DNA of 64,000 nucleotides from JACVRW01 sp963835705 (GTDB taxonomy: Bacteria > Actinomycetota > Thermoleophilia > Solirubrobacterales > Thermoleophilaceae): positions 107,869 to 171,868 of the forward strand of contig CAWIGR010000010.1 in the NCBI GenBank assembly GCA_963835705.1, written 5' to 3'. The translations under genes were made by a program, and so were the position numbers. A model generated the notes under the pieces. That model ran no database searches. It worked only from the letters and a program-made list of their open reading frames with translations, and was not told where the DNA came from. Below, in pieces: positions 51,306-60,666 of the stretch. Every line of letters starts with the position of its first letter. Position 1 is the stretch's first letter.

Positions 51306-51367
51306 CTCTCTGCTCCTTCTTGCGGCGACCGCCCCATGCGGTCGATCGAGAGCAGAGTGCTCCGGGC

Positions 51368-51415
51368 CGCTAATCAGGCGGTCACGATCCGCTCATTGCC
51401 GCTAACCGGCGGTCA
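51368..51415. repeat. Imperfect 16-17 bp direct repeat
   Basis: CGCTAATCAGGCGGTCA at 51368-51384 and CGCTAACCGGCGGTCA at 51400-51415 are spaced about three helical turns apart, upstream of the surface-protein gene. Such tandem sites often bind a response regulator of the OmpR type, and one is encoded nearby. The second copy overlaps the end of a gene remnant, so chance is possible. Confidence 0.4.
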
Positions 51416-51598
51416 ATCGTCCGAGCAGACCGACTGATAGGGCCGCGCAGGAAGCGCGTCATCCCACTCGTCCGCGGTGAGGTCGCGTCCGGCGACGACG
51501 CAGGCGTGGCGCTTCCAGGCCTGCGCGGAGACGTCCAGGCTGAGGCCCTCTCGATGCCTCCGCTCGCCGCGGCGATCAGCGTGCCGTCGGCGTGAGAG
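51413..51598 (-). pseudogene. C-terminal remnant of a WD40-type regulatory protein
   Basis: The minus strand reads FSHADGTLIAAASGG, a WD40-blade-like strand, then after a frameshift SLDVSAQAWKRHACVVAGRD then LTADEWDDALPARPYQSVC to a stop. The A-C-x-x-A-G-R-x-L-T-x-x-E-W ending is the usual C-terminus of large actinobacterial WD40/ATPase regulatory proteins. The front is missing. Confidence 0.55.
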
Positions 51599-51651
51599 AA
51601 ATCTCAGCCACCTCCAAGCCTGGTCTTACGGCGGCTGGGATGCTTGGGGAG

Positions 51652-52311
51652 ATGAACCGGATCCTCATCGCAGAGGACGAGCCCCGGCTGGCGGCCTTCC
51701 TCGAGAAGGGGCTGCGCGCCCAGGGCTTCGCCACCAAGGTCGTCTCGGACGGCGGTGCCGCGAGCGCGATCGCGCACGACGACGAGTTCGACCTGCTGGT
51801 GCTCGACCTCGGCTTGCCCGGCAAGTCAGGCGCCGACGTCCTGCGGGACCTGCGGCTGTCGGGCCAGCGCATGCCGGTCCTGATCCTGACCGCGCGCGAC
51901 GACATCGACACCACGGTGGCGGGCCTGGAGGGCGGCGCCGACGACTACGTGACGAAGCCGTTCCGCTTCGAGGAGCTGCTCGCTCGGATCCGGGCGGGCC
52001 TGCGCGAGCAGCCACAGCCTGAGCGGACGGTGCTCGAGGCGGCGGGCGTGACGCTCGACATGAGGGCCAGACGAGCCGGCGTGGAGGGCAGGACGATCGA
52101 GCTCTCGGCGCGCGAGTACACGATGCTCGAGGTGCTGATGCGCCACGCCGGCCAGGTGCTGAGCCGCGAGCAGCTGCTTTCGCACGTCTGGGGCTACGAC
52201 CACGATCCGGGCTCGAACGTGGTGGACGTCTACATCGGCTACCTGCGCAAGAAGCTCGGGCCGGACGTGATCGAGACGGCCCGCGGCATGGGGTACCGGC
52301 TCCGCTCCTAG
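51652..52311 (+). CDS. OmpR/PhoB-family response regulator
   Basis: A 219-residue protein. The receiver has acidic residues EDE at 8-10, phospho-acceptor Asp52 (LLVLDLGLPGKSG), T/A site LILTARD and the conserved K in VTKPFRF. The C-terminal winged helix is IELSAREYTMLEVLMRHAGQ, LSREQLLSHVWGYDHDPGSN and VVDVYIGYLRKKLG. The kinase gene is not adjacent. Its end overlaps the convergent dehydrogenase by 4 bp. Confidence 0.95.
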   Translation: MNRILIAEDEPRLAAFLEKGLRAQGFATKVVSDGGAASAIAHDDEFDLLVLDLGLPGKSGADVLRDLRLSGQRMPVLILTARDDIDTTVAGLEGGADDYVTKPFRFEELLARIRAGLREQPQPERTVLEAAGVTLDMRARRAGVEGRTIELSAREYTMLEVLMRHAGQVLSREQLLSHVWGYDHDPGSNVVDVYIGYLRKKLGPDVIETARGMGYRLRS

Positions 52312-53189
52312 CGCAGTTCGACCGCCACCGGCGCGTCGCCCGAGTAGTCGTAGAACCCGCGGCCGGACTTGCGCCCGTACCAGCCCGCCGAGAGCATCTT
52401 GCGGAGCGTGGGCGGGCGCGCGAAGCGGCGCTCGCGGAACTCGTCGAAGAGCACGTCGCAGATGGCGCCGAGCGTGTCGAGCCCGACGAAGTCCGCCAGG
52501 GTCAGCGGCCCCATCGGGTGCCCCGCGCCGGCCTTCATCGCCTGGTCGATCTCGTCGATCGAGCCCACGCCCTCCTCGTACGCGCGGATCGCGTCGAGCA
52601 TGTACGGCACCAGCAGGCGGTTGACGATGAAGCCGGCCTTGTCCTTCGTGGGGATCGCGAGCTTGCCGAGCGAGTCGGCGAACCGCCTGCCGATCTCGAA
52701 CGCCTCGTCGGACGTGGTGACGGCGCGGACCACCTCGACCAGCTTCATCACCTGCGGCGGGTTGAAGAAATGCAGTCCGAGGAAGCGCTCGGGCCGGCCC
52801 GTGACCACGGCCTGGTCGATCACCGCCAGCGACGAGGTGTTGGTGGCGAACACCGCCTCCGGCGCGGCGACCGCCTCGACCTCGCGCCACATCTCGCGCT
52901 TGACGTCGAGGCCCTCGGTGATCGCCTCCACGACCAGATCACAACCGGCCAGGTCGCCGTAGTCGAGCGTGCCCTGGATGCGGCCGCGCACGGCGTCGGC
53001 GTCGGACTGCTCGAGCTTGCCGCGCTCCACCGCGCGAGCGAGCTGTGTCTCGATCTTCCCGAGGCCGCGGTCGAGCGCCGCCTGGTCGATCTCGCGCACC
53101 ACGACGTCGTAGCCGGCCTGCGCGGTTACCTGCGCGATGCCGTGCCCCATCAGGCCGCAGCCGACCACTCCCACCCTCCGGATCTCCAT
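52308..53189 (-). CDS. 3-hydroxybutyryl-CoA / 3-hydroxyacyl-CoA dehydrogenase
   Basis: A 293-residue NAD-dependent enzyme. The Rossmann fingerprint GVVGCGLMGHGIAQV starts at residue 7. Catalytic parts follow: FATNTSSLAVIDQA, LGLHFFNPPQVMKLVEVVRA (catalytic His) and KDKAGFIVNRLLVPYMLDAI. The C-terminal helical domain has GHPMGPLTLADFVGLDTLG. It oxidises 3-hydroxyacyl-CoA in butyrate-type or beta-oxidation. It is divergent from the enoyl-CoA hydratase, a linked step. Confidence 0.95.
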   Translation of the reverse strand: MEIRRVGVVGCGLMGHGIAQVTAQAGYDVVVREIDQAALDRGLGKIETQLARAVERGKLEQSDADAVRGRIQGTLDYGDLAGCDLVVEAITEGLDVKREMWREVEAVAAPEAVFATNTSSLAVIDQAVVTGRPERFLGLHFFNPPQVMKLVEVVRAVTTSDEAFEIGRRFADSLGKLAIPTKDKAGFIVNRLLVPYMLDAIRAYEEGVGSIDEIDQAMKAGAGHPMGPLTLADFVGLDTLGAICDVLFDEFRERRFARPPTLRKMLSAGWYGRKSGRGFYDYSGDAPVAVELR

Positions 53190-53206
53190 TAGGGTGGGCA
53201 GCCTAT

Positions 53207-53986
53207 ATGGCGCTTCTGGCCACAGAGGACCGCGGCGGCGTCCGCCATCTGGTCCTCAATCGCCCCGACAAGCGCAACGCGCTGAGCGGCGAGCTGATCC
53301 GGGAGCTGGGCGCCGCGATCGAGGAGGCGGCGGCCGACGACGAGGTGCGGGTGGTGGTGCTGCGCGGCGAGGGCGCCATTTTCTCGTCGGGCATGGACCT
53401 GAACGACCTGCGCGCCCTCTCGGAGGACCCGGCGCGGCTGCGGGACTACCGGCGGCCGATCCTGTCCTGGTGGAACCTGCTCGAGGAGATGCCGAAGCCG
53501 ACCATCTGCCAGATCCACGGCGCGGTGCTCGGCGGGGCGTTCGAGCTCGCGCTCGCCTGCGACTTCCGCACGATGGCCGAGGACGCCGTGGCGGGGATCA
53601 TGGAGGTGCGCATCGGGCTGCTGCCCGACGTGGGCGGCTGCTCGCGGCTGCCGGCGGTGGTCGGGCTCGGCAACGCCAAGGAGCTGATCATGACCGGCAA
53701 GGTCATCGACGGCCGCGAGGCGCACCGGATCGGGTTCGCCAACCGGATCGCCCCGGCCGAGGCGCTGGGCGAGGCCACGGAAGCGTTCACCGCGGAGCTG
53801 CTCGCCTGCGCGCCGCGCGCCGTTGGGCTGGCGAAGCGCGTGATCGACGCCGCGGCCAAGCCCGCTCTGGCGCTGACGCTCGAGCAGGAGGTGGCCGCCC
53901 AGGAGGCGCTGGCGGCGAGCGAGGACTTCGTCGAGGGGGCCCGGGCCTTCTTCGAGAAGCGGGACCCGGACTTCGCGGGGCGGTAA
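53207..53986 (+). CDS. Enoyl-CoA hydratase/isomerase family protein
   Basis: A 259-residue crotonase-fold protein. The two oxyanion-hole loops are FSSGMDLNDLRAL and GAVLGGAFELALACDFRTMA; EVRIGLLPDVGGCSRLP carries the usual position of the second catalytic glutamate, which here is not obvious (LLPDVGG), so isomerase or another crotonase activity is possible. It is divergent from the 3-hydroxyacyl-CoA dehydrogenase, supporting a beta-oxidation role. Confidence 0.9.
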   Translation: MALLATEDRGGVRHLVLNRPDKRNALSGELIRELGAAIEEAAADDEVRVVVLRGEGAIFSSGMDLNDLRALSEDPARLRDYRRPILSWWNLLEEMPKPTICQIHGAVLGGAFELALACDFRTMAEDAVAGIMEVRIGLLPDVGGCSRLPAVVGLGNAKELIMTGKVIDGREAHRIGFANRIAPAEALGEATEAFTAELLACAPRAVGLAKRVIDAAAKPALALTLEQEVAAQEALAASEDFVEGARAFFEKRDPDFAGR

Positions 53987-54034
53987 ACCGCGCGCAGCCA
54001 GGTGCAGCGGGGGTCCGGGGCCGCGAGCCCCCGG

Positions 54035-54180
54035 TTCTCATCCCCAAATGCAACGAGCCCGGATGCCGTGGTCCGGGCCCGTCGCCGATAGGCCGAGGCT
54101 GGGTCGGGGGAACCCACTATGTGCCGAAAACCGGCCTCGGCGGCTTCGATTGGGTGATACCCGGTCCGAAAAAAGTAAAC
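54035..54180 (+). other. Highly structured intergenic sequence, possible riboswitch remnant
   Basis: Between two convergent gene ends lie several nested perfect stems: GCCCGGA/TCCGGGC, CCGAGGC/GCCTCGG enclosing TGGGT/ACCCA, and GGGT-GAT-ACCC. The strings GGGGGAACCCA and TTGGGTGATACC resemble parts of ydaO-type (c-di-AMP) riboswitches, but the rest of that motif is not found and no gene follows on this strand. Function unknown; it may be an orphan remnant. Confidence 0.35.
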
Positions 54181-54182
54181 CC

Positions 54183-55367
54183 TCATGCAGGAATGTGCCT
54201 GCGCGTGAGGCGAGCCGCGTACGCGAAGGCGAGGGCCGCGGCCACGCAGAGCGCCCCTGAGGCGGCCCAGGCCGCGGAGTAGCCGTACTCGGCCGATACC
54301 AGGCCATAGGCGGCCGGGCCCGCGGCGGCGCCGACGTAGATGCCCGTCTGCGTGACCCCCGTTGCGGCCCCCGGCGTGTCGCGGTTCAGGTCGACCACGG
54401 CGAGGTTGAAGAGCCCGGGCCAGCCCCAGCCGAGCGCGAACGCCACGAACACGCCGGCCACGAACAGCGCCGCCTCGGCCGTCGCCAGCAGCGCGAAGCC
54501 GAGCGAGCCCGACACCAATAGCGCCACGACCGCCGCGAAGCCGTAGTCGCGCCTGCGGTCGGCCCGCTCGCCGAGCGCGACGCGGGAGAGCAGGCTCACG
54601 CCGCTCCCGGCGGCCGCCAGCAGGCCGGCCATGCCCTCGGCGATGCCGATGTCCACGGCAGACGCCACCAGGTAGGCCCCGAGCGAGTTCGGCCCGGCGC
54701 TGGCGAGGGCTGCCCCCACCGCGGTCACGATCAGGGCACGGCTGGGGCGCGGCGCCGGGTCGCGCGGCGGCACCGGCGCGAAGCCGGCCGCGCTGCGCCG
54801 CACCACCACCGCCACCGCCAGCGCTCCCGCGGCGCATATGGCGAACGTCGGGCGCCACCCGAGCGGAAGCGCGAGGAGCGGGAGCGTCAGTCCGCTGACC
54901 AGCACAGCGGCCGGAATGGCCGCCTGCTTGATGCCGAAGGCGAGGCCCTGGCGGGCGAGCGGCACCTGGTCGGCCATGAACAGGTTGATCGCGGGCTGCG
55001 TGACCGCATTCGCCAGGCCGGCCACGGCCAGAAGGGCTAGCAGCACGGCCAGCGACTGCGCCAGCAGGCCGGCGAGCAGGAGGCAGGCGGCGCTCGCGAC
55101 CACACAGGCGCGAATCGAGCGCAGCGCGCCCAGCCGCTCGGCGAGCCGCCCACCCGGGCCGGCGCCCACGGCGCCGGCGGCGAAGAACACCGTGACGCCG
55201 GCGGCCACGGCGGCGACGCTCACGTCGAGGTCGGCGCGGATCTGGAGCGCGAGGGCGCCGACGAGGAAGCCGGGCAGCACGGTCGCAGCCCCGGCGGCGA
55301 TCGCCAGGGCTGCAGGGCGCGCCAGGGACCGGCCAGGTGCCAGTCGGGGAGTCCGCTCCCTGCGCAG
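54183..55367 (-). CDS. Major facilitator superfamily transporter
   Basis: A protein of about 394 residues with 12 membrane helices. MFS features include GAVGAGPGGRLAERLGALRS in loop 2-3, LFMADQVPLARQGLAFGIKQ, and GWGWPGLFNLAVVDLNRDTP, a late motif. The start is uncertain: no ATG or GTG fits, and CTG at 55367 or 55343 are the nearest choices. The open frame continues for hundreds of codons over the anion transporter, but that part is shadow. The gene lies 50 bp after the anion transporter on the same strand. Confidence 0.82.
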   Translation of the reverse strand: MRRERTPRLAPGRSLARPAALAIAAGAATVLPGFLVGALALQIRADLDVSVAAVAAGVTVFFAAGAVGAGPGGRLAERLGALRSIRACVVASAACLLLAGLLAQSLAVLLALLAVAGLANAVTQPAINLFMADQVPLARQGLAFGIKQAAIPAAVLVSGLTLPLLALPLGWRPTFAICAAGALAVAVVVRRSAAGFAPVPPRDPAPRPSRALIVTAVGAALASAGPNSLGAYLVASAVDIGIAEGMAGLLAAAGSGVSLLSRVALGERADRRRDYGFAAVVALLVSGSLGFALLATAEAALFVAGVFVAFALGWGWPGLFNLAVVDLNRDTPGAATGVTQTGIYVGAAAGPAAYGLVSAEYGYSAAWAASGALCVAAALAFAYAARLTRRHIPA

Positions 55368-55417
55368 CCGGCCGAGCCGGCTGCTTCGGCCCTCGGGGGC
55401 GTGAGCCCCCGGATCGC

Positions 55418-57076
55418 TTATGCCAGGCCCACCAGGTTCGCCATCGTTATCACGCCGACCACGCATAGGACCGCGCCGATGATGTCGAAGACGAGCCCGG
55501 CCTTGAGCATCCGCGTGATCGGCAGCAGGCCCGACGAGTAGACGATCGCGTTCGGCGGGGTCGAAACCGGGAGCATGAAGCCGAAGTTCGCGGCGAAGAT
55601 CGCGGCGAGCGCCGGGATCGTCGGGTTGAGGTCCGAGGCCGACGCGATCGAGATCGCGATCGGCACCATGATGGCCGCGCTGGCGGTGTTGCTCGTGGTC
55701 TCCGACACAAGCACCGAGAGCACCACGATGACGATCGTCACGCCCACCAGGCTCGAGACGCCGAGCGAGTCGGAGATCGACTCGCCGAACACCGCCGCTA
55801 GCCCGGTCTCCGAGAGCAGCGTGCCTAGCACGAGCCCGCCACCGAACAGAATCACCGTGCCCCAGTCGATCTGGGCCGCCTGGTTCCAGTTGATGGTGAA
55901 CTTGCGCCGCGCCCAGTCCACCGGCAGCACGAACAGCGCGGCCGCCGCAAGGATCGCCACGATGCCCTCGTTCGAGGCCTCGCTGACCTCGGTGTACGCC
56001 GTGGAGTCGTCCCCGGCGACGAGGCCGACCAGGCCGGGCAGGAACCAGCCGATCAGCGCGAAGGCGAGCACGAGCAGGCAGTTCTTCTCGCCGCGGGTCA
56101 TCCGGCCGAGCTTGGCGCGCTCCTCCGCGACGTACTCCTCGACGCCCGAGACGTGCTTCACCTCGGGGCGGTTCATTCCCACGGTGACGACGATCACCGC
56201 CACGAACATCACGATCACGATCGGGAGCGCCATCACGAACCACTCGAAGAACGTGATCGGCTCGCCGGTCTCCGCCTCGAGCAGCTCGCGCCCGATCAGG
56301 TTCGGCGGGCTGCCGATCGGCAGCAGGAGGCCGCCTACGGTGATGCCGTAGGTGATCACGAGCATCAGCGCGGCCCCGAAGCGCAGGCGCTCCGGATTGC
56401 GGTCGCCCTCCGCCTGCGCGGCGACCATGCCGCCTACCACGCCCATCACTCCGAGCGCGATCGGCAGCATCATGGCCGCGCCGGCCGTGTTCGACATCAC
56501 CGGCGATGTGAGCGCCCCGATCAGCCCGAAGGCCAGGATGATGCGGTAGGTCGAGCCGCCCACCGAGCGCATGGACAGCACTTTGAAGGCGAGCCGGCGG
56601 TGCAGCCCGTGCACCACCATCGCCTGGGCGATGATGAAGCTCCCGATGAACAGGAAGACGGTGTCGTCGGTGAACAGGCCGAACACCACGTCCACGGAGC
56701 TGTCGCCCTCGGGCGGCGGCGGGGTGGCCTCGAGCAGCGCGCACAGCACCACGCCGAGCAGCGCCGTCACCGGGATCGGGACCGCCTCGGTGAGCCACCA
56801 GACGACCACGAAGGCAAGGATGGCCGCGAGCCGGTGCTGGTTCCCGTCCAGGTCGAACGGGATCAGCAGCATCACGGCGAGCACGATCGGCCCGAGGAAC
56901 AGGCCGACCGTCCGCCGGCGGCGCTCGAAGCGCTGCTCGGCTTCCGACAGGCGCCCCTCCTGCTCGTCGAGCGTCCTGTAGGTGCGGCGTGGGGTCAGGC
57001 CGTCGCCGTCGGGATCGCCGTCTCGGGCATTACGATCCTCGCGGCGCTCCTCGCGCTGCCCGGTCTCCATCTCCAT
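55418..57076 (-). CDS. DASS/SLC13-family anion:sodium symporter
   Basis: A 552-residue protein with a charged N-terminal region (about 1-55) and about twelve membrane helices. Signature parts are WLTEAVPIPVTALLGVVLCA, GGLLLPIGSPPNLIGRELLE (first SNT motif) and the second repeat EFxxSNTAS-type VSETTSNTASAAIMVPIAIS with VSTPPNAIVYSSG. These two motifs bind sodium and the carboxylate, sulfate or phosphate anion. Dicarboxylate uptake is the likeliest role. A downstream MFS gene follows. Confidence 0.93.
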   Translation of the reverse strand: MEMETGQREERREDRNARDGDPDGDGLTPRRTYRTLDEQEGRLSEAEQRFERRRRTVGLFLGPIVLAVMLLIPFDLDGNQHRLAAILAFVVVWWLTEAVPIPVTALLGVVLCALLEATPPPPEGDSSVDVVFGLFTDDTVFLFIGSFIIAQAMVVHGLHRRLAFKVLSMRSVGGSTYRIILAFGLIGALTSPVMSNTAGAAMMLPIALGVMGVVGGMVAAQAEGDRNPERLRFGAALMLVITYGITVGGLLLPIGSPPNLIGRELLEAETGEPITFFEWFVMALPIVIVMFVAVIVVTVGMNRPEVKHVSGVEEYVAEERAKLGRMTRGEKNCLLVLAFALIGWFLPGLVGLVAGDDSTAYTEVSEASNEGIVAILAAAALFVLPVDWARRKFTINWNQAAQIDWGTVILFGGGLVLGTLLSETGLAAVFGESISDSLGVSSLVGVTIVIVVLSVLVSETTSNTASAAIMVPIAISIASASDLNPTIPALAAIFAANFGFMLPVSTPPNAIVYSSGLLPITRMLKAGLVFDIIGAVLCVVGVITMANLVGLA

Positions 57077-57118
57077 TGGGGGCCTCCTCCTCCTCCTCCT
57101 CGGAAGCTCCCTACCCAG

Positions 57119-58024
57119 CTACCCCCTATGCCAGTCCACGGGCCCGGCGGTCAGCACGTGGCTGCCGAGCGGACGACCGAGTACCCGCTGGGCCTCGCGG
57201 GCGCATTCCACGAGCCGCTCGAGGTCGATTCCGGTCTCGTAGCCCATCTCGTGCAGCATCGAGACGAGATCCTCGCTGGCGATGTTGCCGGTGGCGCCGG
57301 CCGGCACGGGGCAGCCGCCCAGCTCGCCGAAGGAGGACTCGAACGAGCGCACCCCCGCGCCAAGCGCGGCGACGACGTTCGCCAGGCCCTGCCCCCGCGT
57401 GTTGTGGAAGTGCGCGGTGAGCTCGGCCCCGAGCTCGAGCCCGTCGAAGAACCGCGCCACCTGCGCCGGATTGGCCATCCCGGTCGTGTCGCCGAAGCCG
57501 ATCTCCTCGCAGCCGACCTCCACCAGCCGCCGCGCGATCGACAGCACCCGCTCGCGCGGCACGTCGCCCTCATATGGGCAGCCGAACGCGACCGAGATCA
57601 CGGCCTCGCAGCGCAGCCCCTCGGCCCGGGCGCGCTCGACCACCCGCTCGAGCCCGGCCAGGGACTCCTCGATCGACCGGTTCACGTTCTTGCGGTTGTG
57701 CGTCTCCGAGGCGGACAGGAACAGGTTCACCTCGTCGAAACCGTCCCTCACCTCGAGCGCGTTGTCGAGCCCGCGCTCGTTCGGGATCAGCACCGTCACC
57801 GACACGTCGTCCGGGATCTCCGCCGTGCGCAGCACCTCCGCCCCGTCGGCGAGCTGGGGGATCACGTCGGCGCGCACGAAGCTCGTGACCTCGAGCCGCG
57901 GCACGCCGGTGCGGGCGAGCATCTCGACGAGGCGAACCTTGTCGGCGGTCGCGATCACCTCGGGCTCGTTCTGGAACCCGTCGCGAGGGCCGACCTCGCG
58001 GATGCTCACCTGCTCCGCCGCCAC
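57119..58024 (-). CDS. Hydroxymethylglutaryl-CoA lyase family protein
   Basis: A 301-residue TIM-barrel enzyme. The front has VGPRDGFQNEPEVIATADKV (metal and catalytic Arg/Asp), the middle GCPYEGDVPRERV and IGFGDTTGMANPAQV, and the end FGELGGCPVPAGATGNIASE, the flexible catalytic-cysteine loop of HMG-CoA lyases. It cleaves HMG-CoA or a related 3-hydroxyacyl-CoA to acetyl-CoA and a keto acid. GTG at 58024 lies 2 bp after the SDR gene stop, so the two are co-transcribed. Confidence 0.92.
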   Translation of the reverse strand: MAAEQVSIREVGPRDGFQNEPEVIATADKVRLVEMLARTGVPRLEVTSFVRADVIPQLADGAEVLRTAEIPDDVSVTVLIPNERGLDNALEVRDGFDEVNLFLSASETHNRKNVNRSIEESLAGLERVVERARAEGLRCEAVISVAFGCPYEGDVPRERVLSIARRLVEVGCEEIGFGDTTGMANPAQVARFFDGLELGAELTAHFHNTRGQGLANVVAALGAGVRSFESSFGELGGCPVPAGATGNIASEDLVSMLHEMGYETGIDLERLVECAREAQRVLGRPLGSHVLTAGPVDWHRG

Positions 58025-58026
58025 GC

Positions 58027-58776
<750 letters not shown>

Positions 58777-58809
58777 GGCGCGGTGAGCCTACCCATAGGA
58801 TGGCTCCGC

Positions 58810-59808
58810 GTGCCCGTCCGCGTCGGTTACAAGGCCTCCGCCGAGCAGTTCGACCCCGCCACCCTGCTCGAGTTCGCGGTCGAGGCGGAGCGCGCCGGGC
58901 TCGAGATTGTCGCAACCTCCGACCACTTCCAGCCCTGGGTCCACCACGGCGGGCACTCACCCGCCGCCCTGCCGTGGCTGGGGGCGGCCGCCGCGCGCAC
59001 CTCCTCCGCCACGCTCGGTACCAGCGTCCTGACCCCGACCTTGCGGTACCACCCGTCGATCGTCGCGCAGGCGTTCGCCACGCTCGGCTGCCTCGCCCCA
59101 GGCCGCGTCTTCCTGGGCGTGGGCACCGGGGAGGCGATGAACGAGACCCCGGTCACCGGCGGGGAGTTCCCGGGCCGCAAGGAGCGGCGCCAGCGGCTGG
59201 CCGAGGCGATCGAGCTGACCCGGCTGCTGTGGCGAGAGGAGCGCGTGGACTTCGAGGGCCGCTTCTACCGCACCGAGCGGGCCACCATCTACGACCGGCC
59301 CGACGAGCCGGTGCCGATCTACGTGGCCGCCTCCGGCCCGCTCGCCGCGAAGCTGGCCGGGCGGGCCGGCGACGGGTTCATCTGCACGAGCGGCAAAGAA
59401 CCGGAGCTCTACGAGGAGCTGCTCGGCAAGGTGGCGGAGGGCGCCGGGGAGGCGGGGCGCGACCCCGGCGCGATCAGGCGCATGATCGAGATCAAGGTGT
59501 CCTACGACCGCGACCCCGAGCGCGCGCTCGAGAACACCCACTTCTGGGCCGCGCTGGGGCTCGATCCCGAGCAGAAGGAGGGGATCGAGGATCCGCTCGA
59601 GATGGAGCGCGTGGCGCGCGCGAACCTGGATCAGGCGCCGCGCCGCTTCATCTGCTCGGACGATCCCGAGGAGGTCGTGGAGAAGATCCGGGTCTACACG
59701 GAGCTCGGCTTCGACGAGCTGCTGCTGCACGCCCCGGGCCACGACCAGCGCCGCTTCTTCGAGCAGTTCGGCGAGGACGTGCTGCCGCGCCTGCGGGATA
59801 GGCTCTAG
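58810..59808 (+). CDS. fgd: F420-dependent glucose-6-phosphate dehydrogenase-type LLM enzyme
   Basis: A 332-residue luciferase-like monooxygenase-fold protein. The start VGYKASAEQFDPATLLEFAV, VATSDHFQPWVHHGGHSP, LGTSVLTPTLRYHP, VGTGEAMNE, DGFICTSGKEPELYEELL and HAPGHDQRRFFEQFGEDVLP match mycobacterial Fgd1 (336 residues) part by part. It would reduce F420 with glucose 6-phosphate. A related substrate is possible because phosphate-site residues cannot be tested here. It heads the F420 cluster on this strand. Confidence 0.85.
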   Translation: MPVRVGYKASAEQFDPATLLEFAVEAERAGLEIVATSDHFQPWVHHGGHSPAALPWLGAAAARTSSATLGTSVLTPTLRYHPSIVAQAFATLGCLAPGRVFLGVGTGEAMNETPVTGGEFPGRKERRQRLAEAIELTRLLWREERVDFEGRFYRTERATIYDRPDEPVPIYVAASGPLAAKLAGRAGDGFICTSGKEPELYEELLGKVAEGAGEAGRDPGAIRRMIEIKVSYDRDPERALENTHFWAALGLDPEQKEGIEDPLEMERVARANLDQAPRRFICSDDPEEVVEKIRVYTELGFDELLLHAPGHDQRRFFEQFGEDVLPRLRDRL

Positions 59809-59812
59809 CCCC

Positions 59813-60661
59813 ATGGACTCGCTCTCCGGACGCACCATCCTCATGTCCGGCGGCAGCCGCGGCATCGGCCTTGCGATCGCCGTGCGCGCCGCACGCGACG
59901 GGGCCCGCGTGGCGCTGATCGCCAAGACCGCCGAGCCCCACCCGAAGCTGCCCGGCACGATCTACACCGCGGCGGAGGAGATCGAGGCCGCCGGCGGCGA
60001 GGCGCTGCCGATCGTGGGCGACATCCGCGACGCCGAGGCGGTGGAGGCGGCAGTCGCGCAGGCCGTCGAGCGCTTCGGCGGGATCGACGTGGTGGTGAAC
60101 AACGCGAGCGCGATCAACCTCGCGCCCATGCGCGACCTGCCCGTGAAGCGCTTCGACCTGATGCAGCAGATCAACTCGCGCGGCACGTTCGTGGTCACAC
60201 GCGCGTGCCTGCCGCACCTGCGCGAGTCCTCGCACGCGCACGTGCTCACCCTGTCGCCGCCGCTGTCGGCCGACCCGCGCTGGCTCGCCGGCCACAGCGC
60301 CTACACGCTCTCGAAGATGGGGATGACGATGATCACGCTCGGGGTCGCGGCCGACGAGGCCGAGGCGGGCATCGGGGCGAACTGCCTCTGGCCGCGCACG
60401 ATCATCGCCACCGCCGCGGTCCAGAACCTGCTGGGCGGCGACGAGGCGATGAGGCGCGCGCGGACGCCCGAGATCGTCGCCGACGCGGCCCACGCGATCC
60501 TGGTGCGCGACCCGCGCTCCTGCACCGGCAACTCGTTCATCGACGACGAGGTGCTTGCCGAGGCGGGCATCAGCGACCTCGACCGATACTCCGCCGCCGA
60601 GGACACCGACCTGTCGCTCGACATCTTCGTGGACGGGTGGCCGGAGGGCGTGCCGGCCTGA
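59813..60661 (+). CDS. Short-chain dehydrogenase/reductase, HSDL2-like
   Basis: A 282-residue SDR, 4 bp after the fgd-type gene. The cofactor motif is LMSGGSRGIGLAIAVRAARD, then ALIAKTAEPHPKLPGTIYTA, a motif of the HSDL2-type subgroup, VNNASAINLAPM, LTLSPP, and the catalytic YTLSKMGM. The end FIDDEVLAEAGISDLDRYS is also typical of that subgroup. The substrate is probably a fatty acyl or sterol-like ketone. Confidence 0.9.
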   Translation: MDSLSGRTILMSGGSRGIGLAIAVRAARDGARVALIAKTAEPHPKLPGTIYTAAEEIEAAGGEALPIVGDIRDAEAVEAAVAQAVERFGGIDVVVNNASAINLAPMRDLPVKRFDLMQQINSRGTFVVTRACLPHLRESSHAHVLTLSPPLSADPRWLAGHSAYTLSKMGMTMITLGVAADEAEAGIGANCLWPRTIIATAAVQNLLGGDEAMRRARTPEIVADAAHAILVRDPRSCTGNSFIDDEVLAEAGISDLDRYSAAEDTDLSLDIFVDGWPEGVPA

Positions 60662-60666
60662 GCGAT

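Noticed and set aside
54035..54180. Confident call of a c-di-AMP riboswitch
   Set aside because: Only two short strings match; the second half of the motif and any downstream gene are missing.
54183..56798. 871-codon open frame on the minus strand
   Set aside because: The first half covers the anion transporter in a wrong frame and is low-complexity. Only the MFS part is real.
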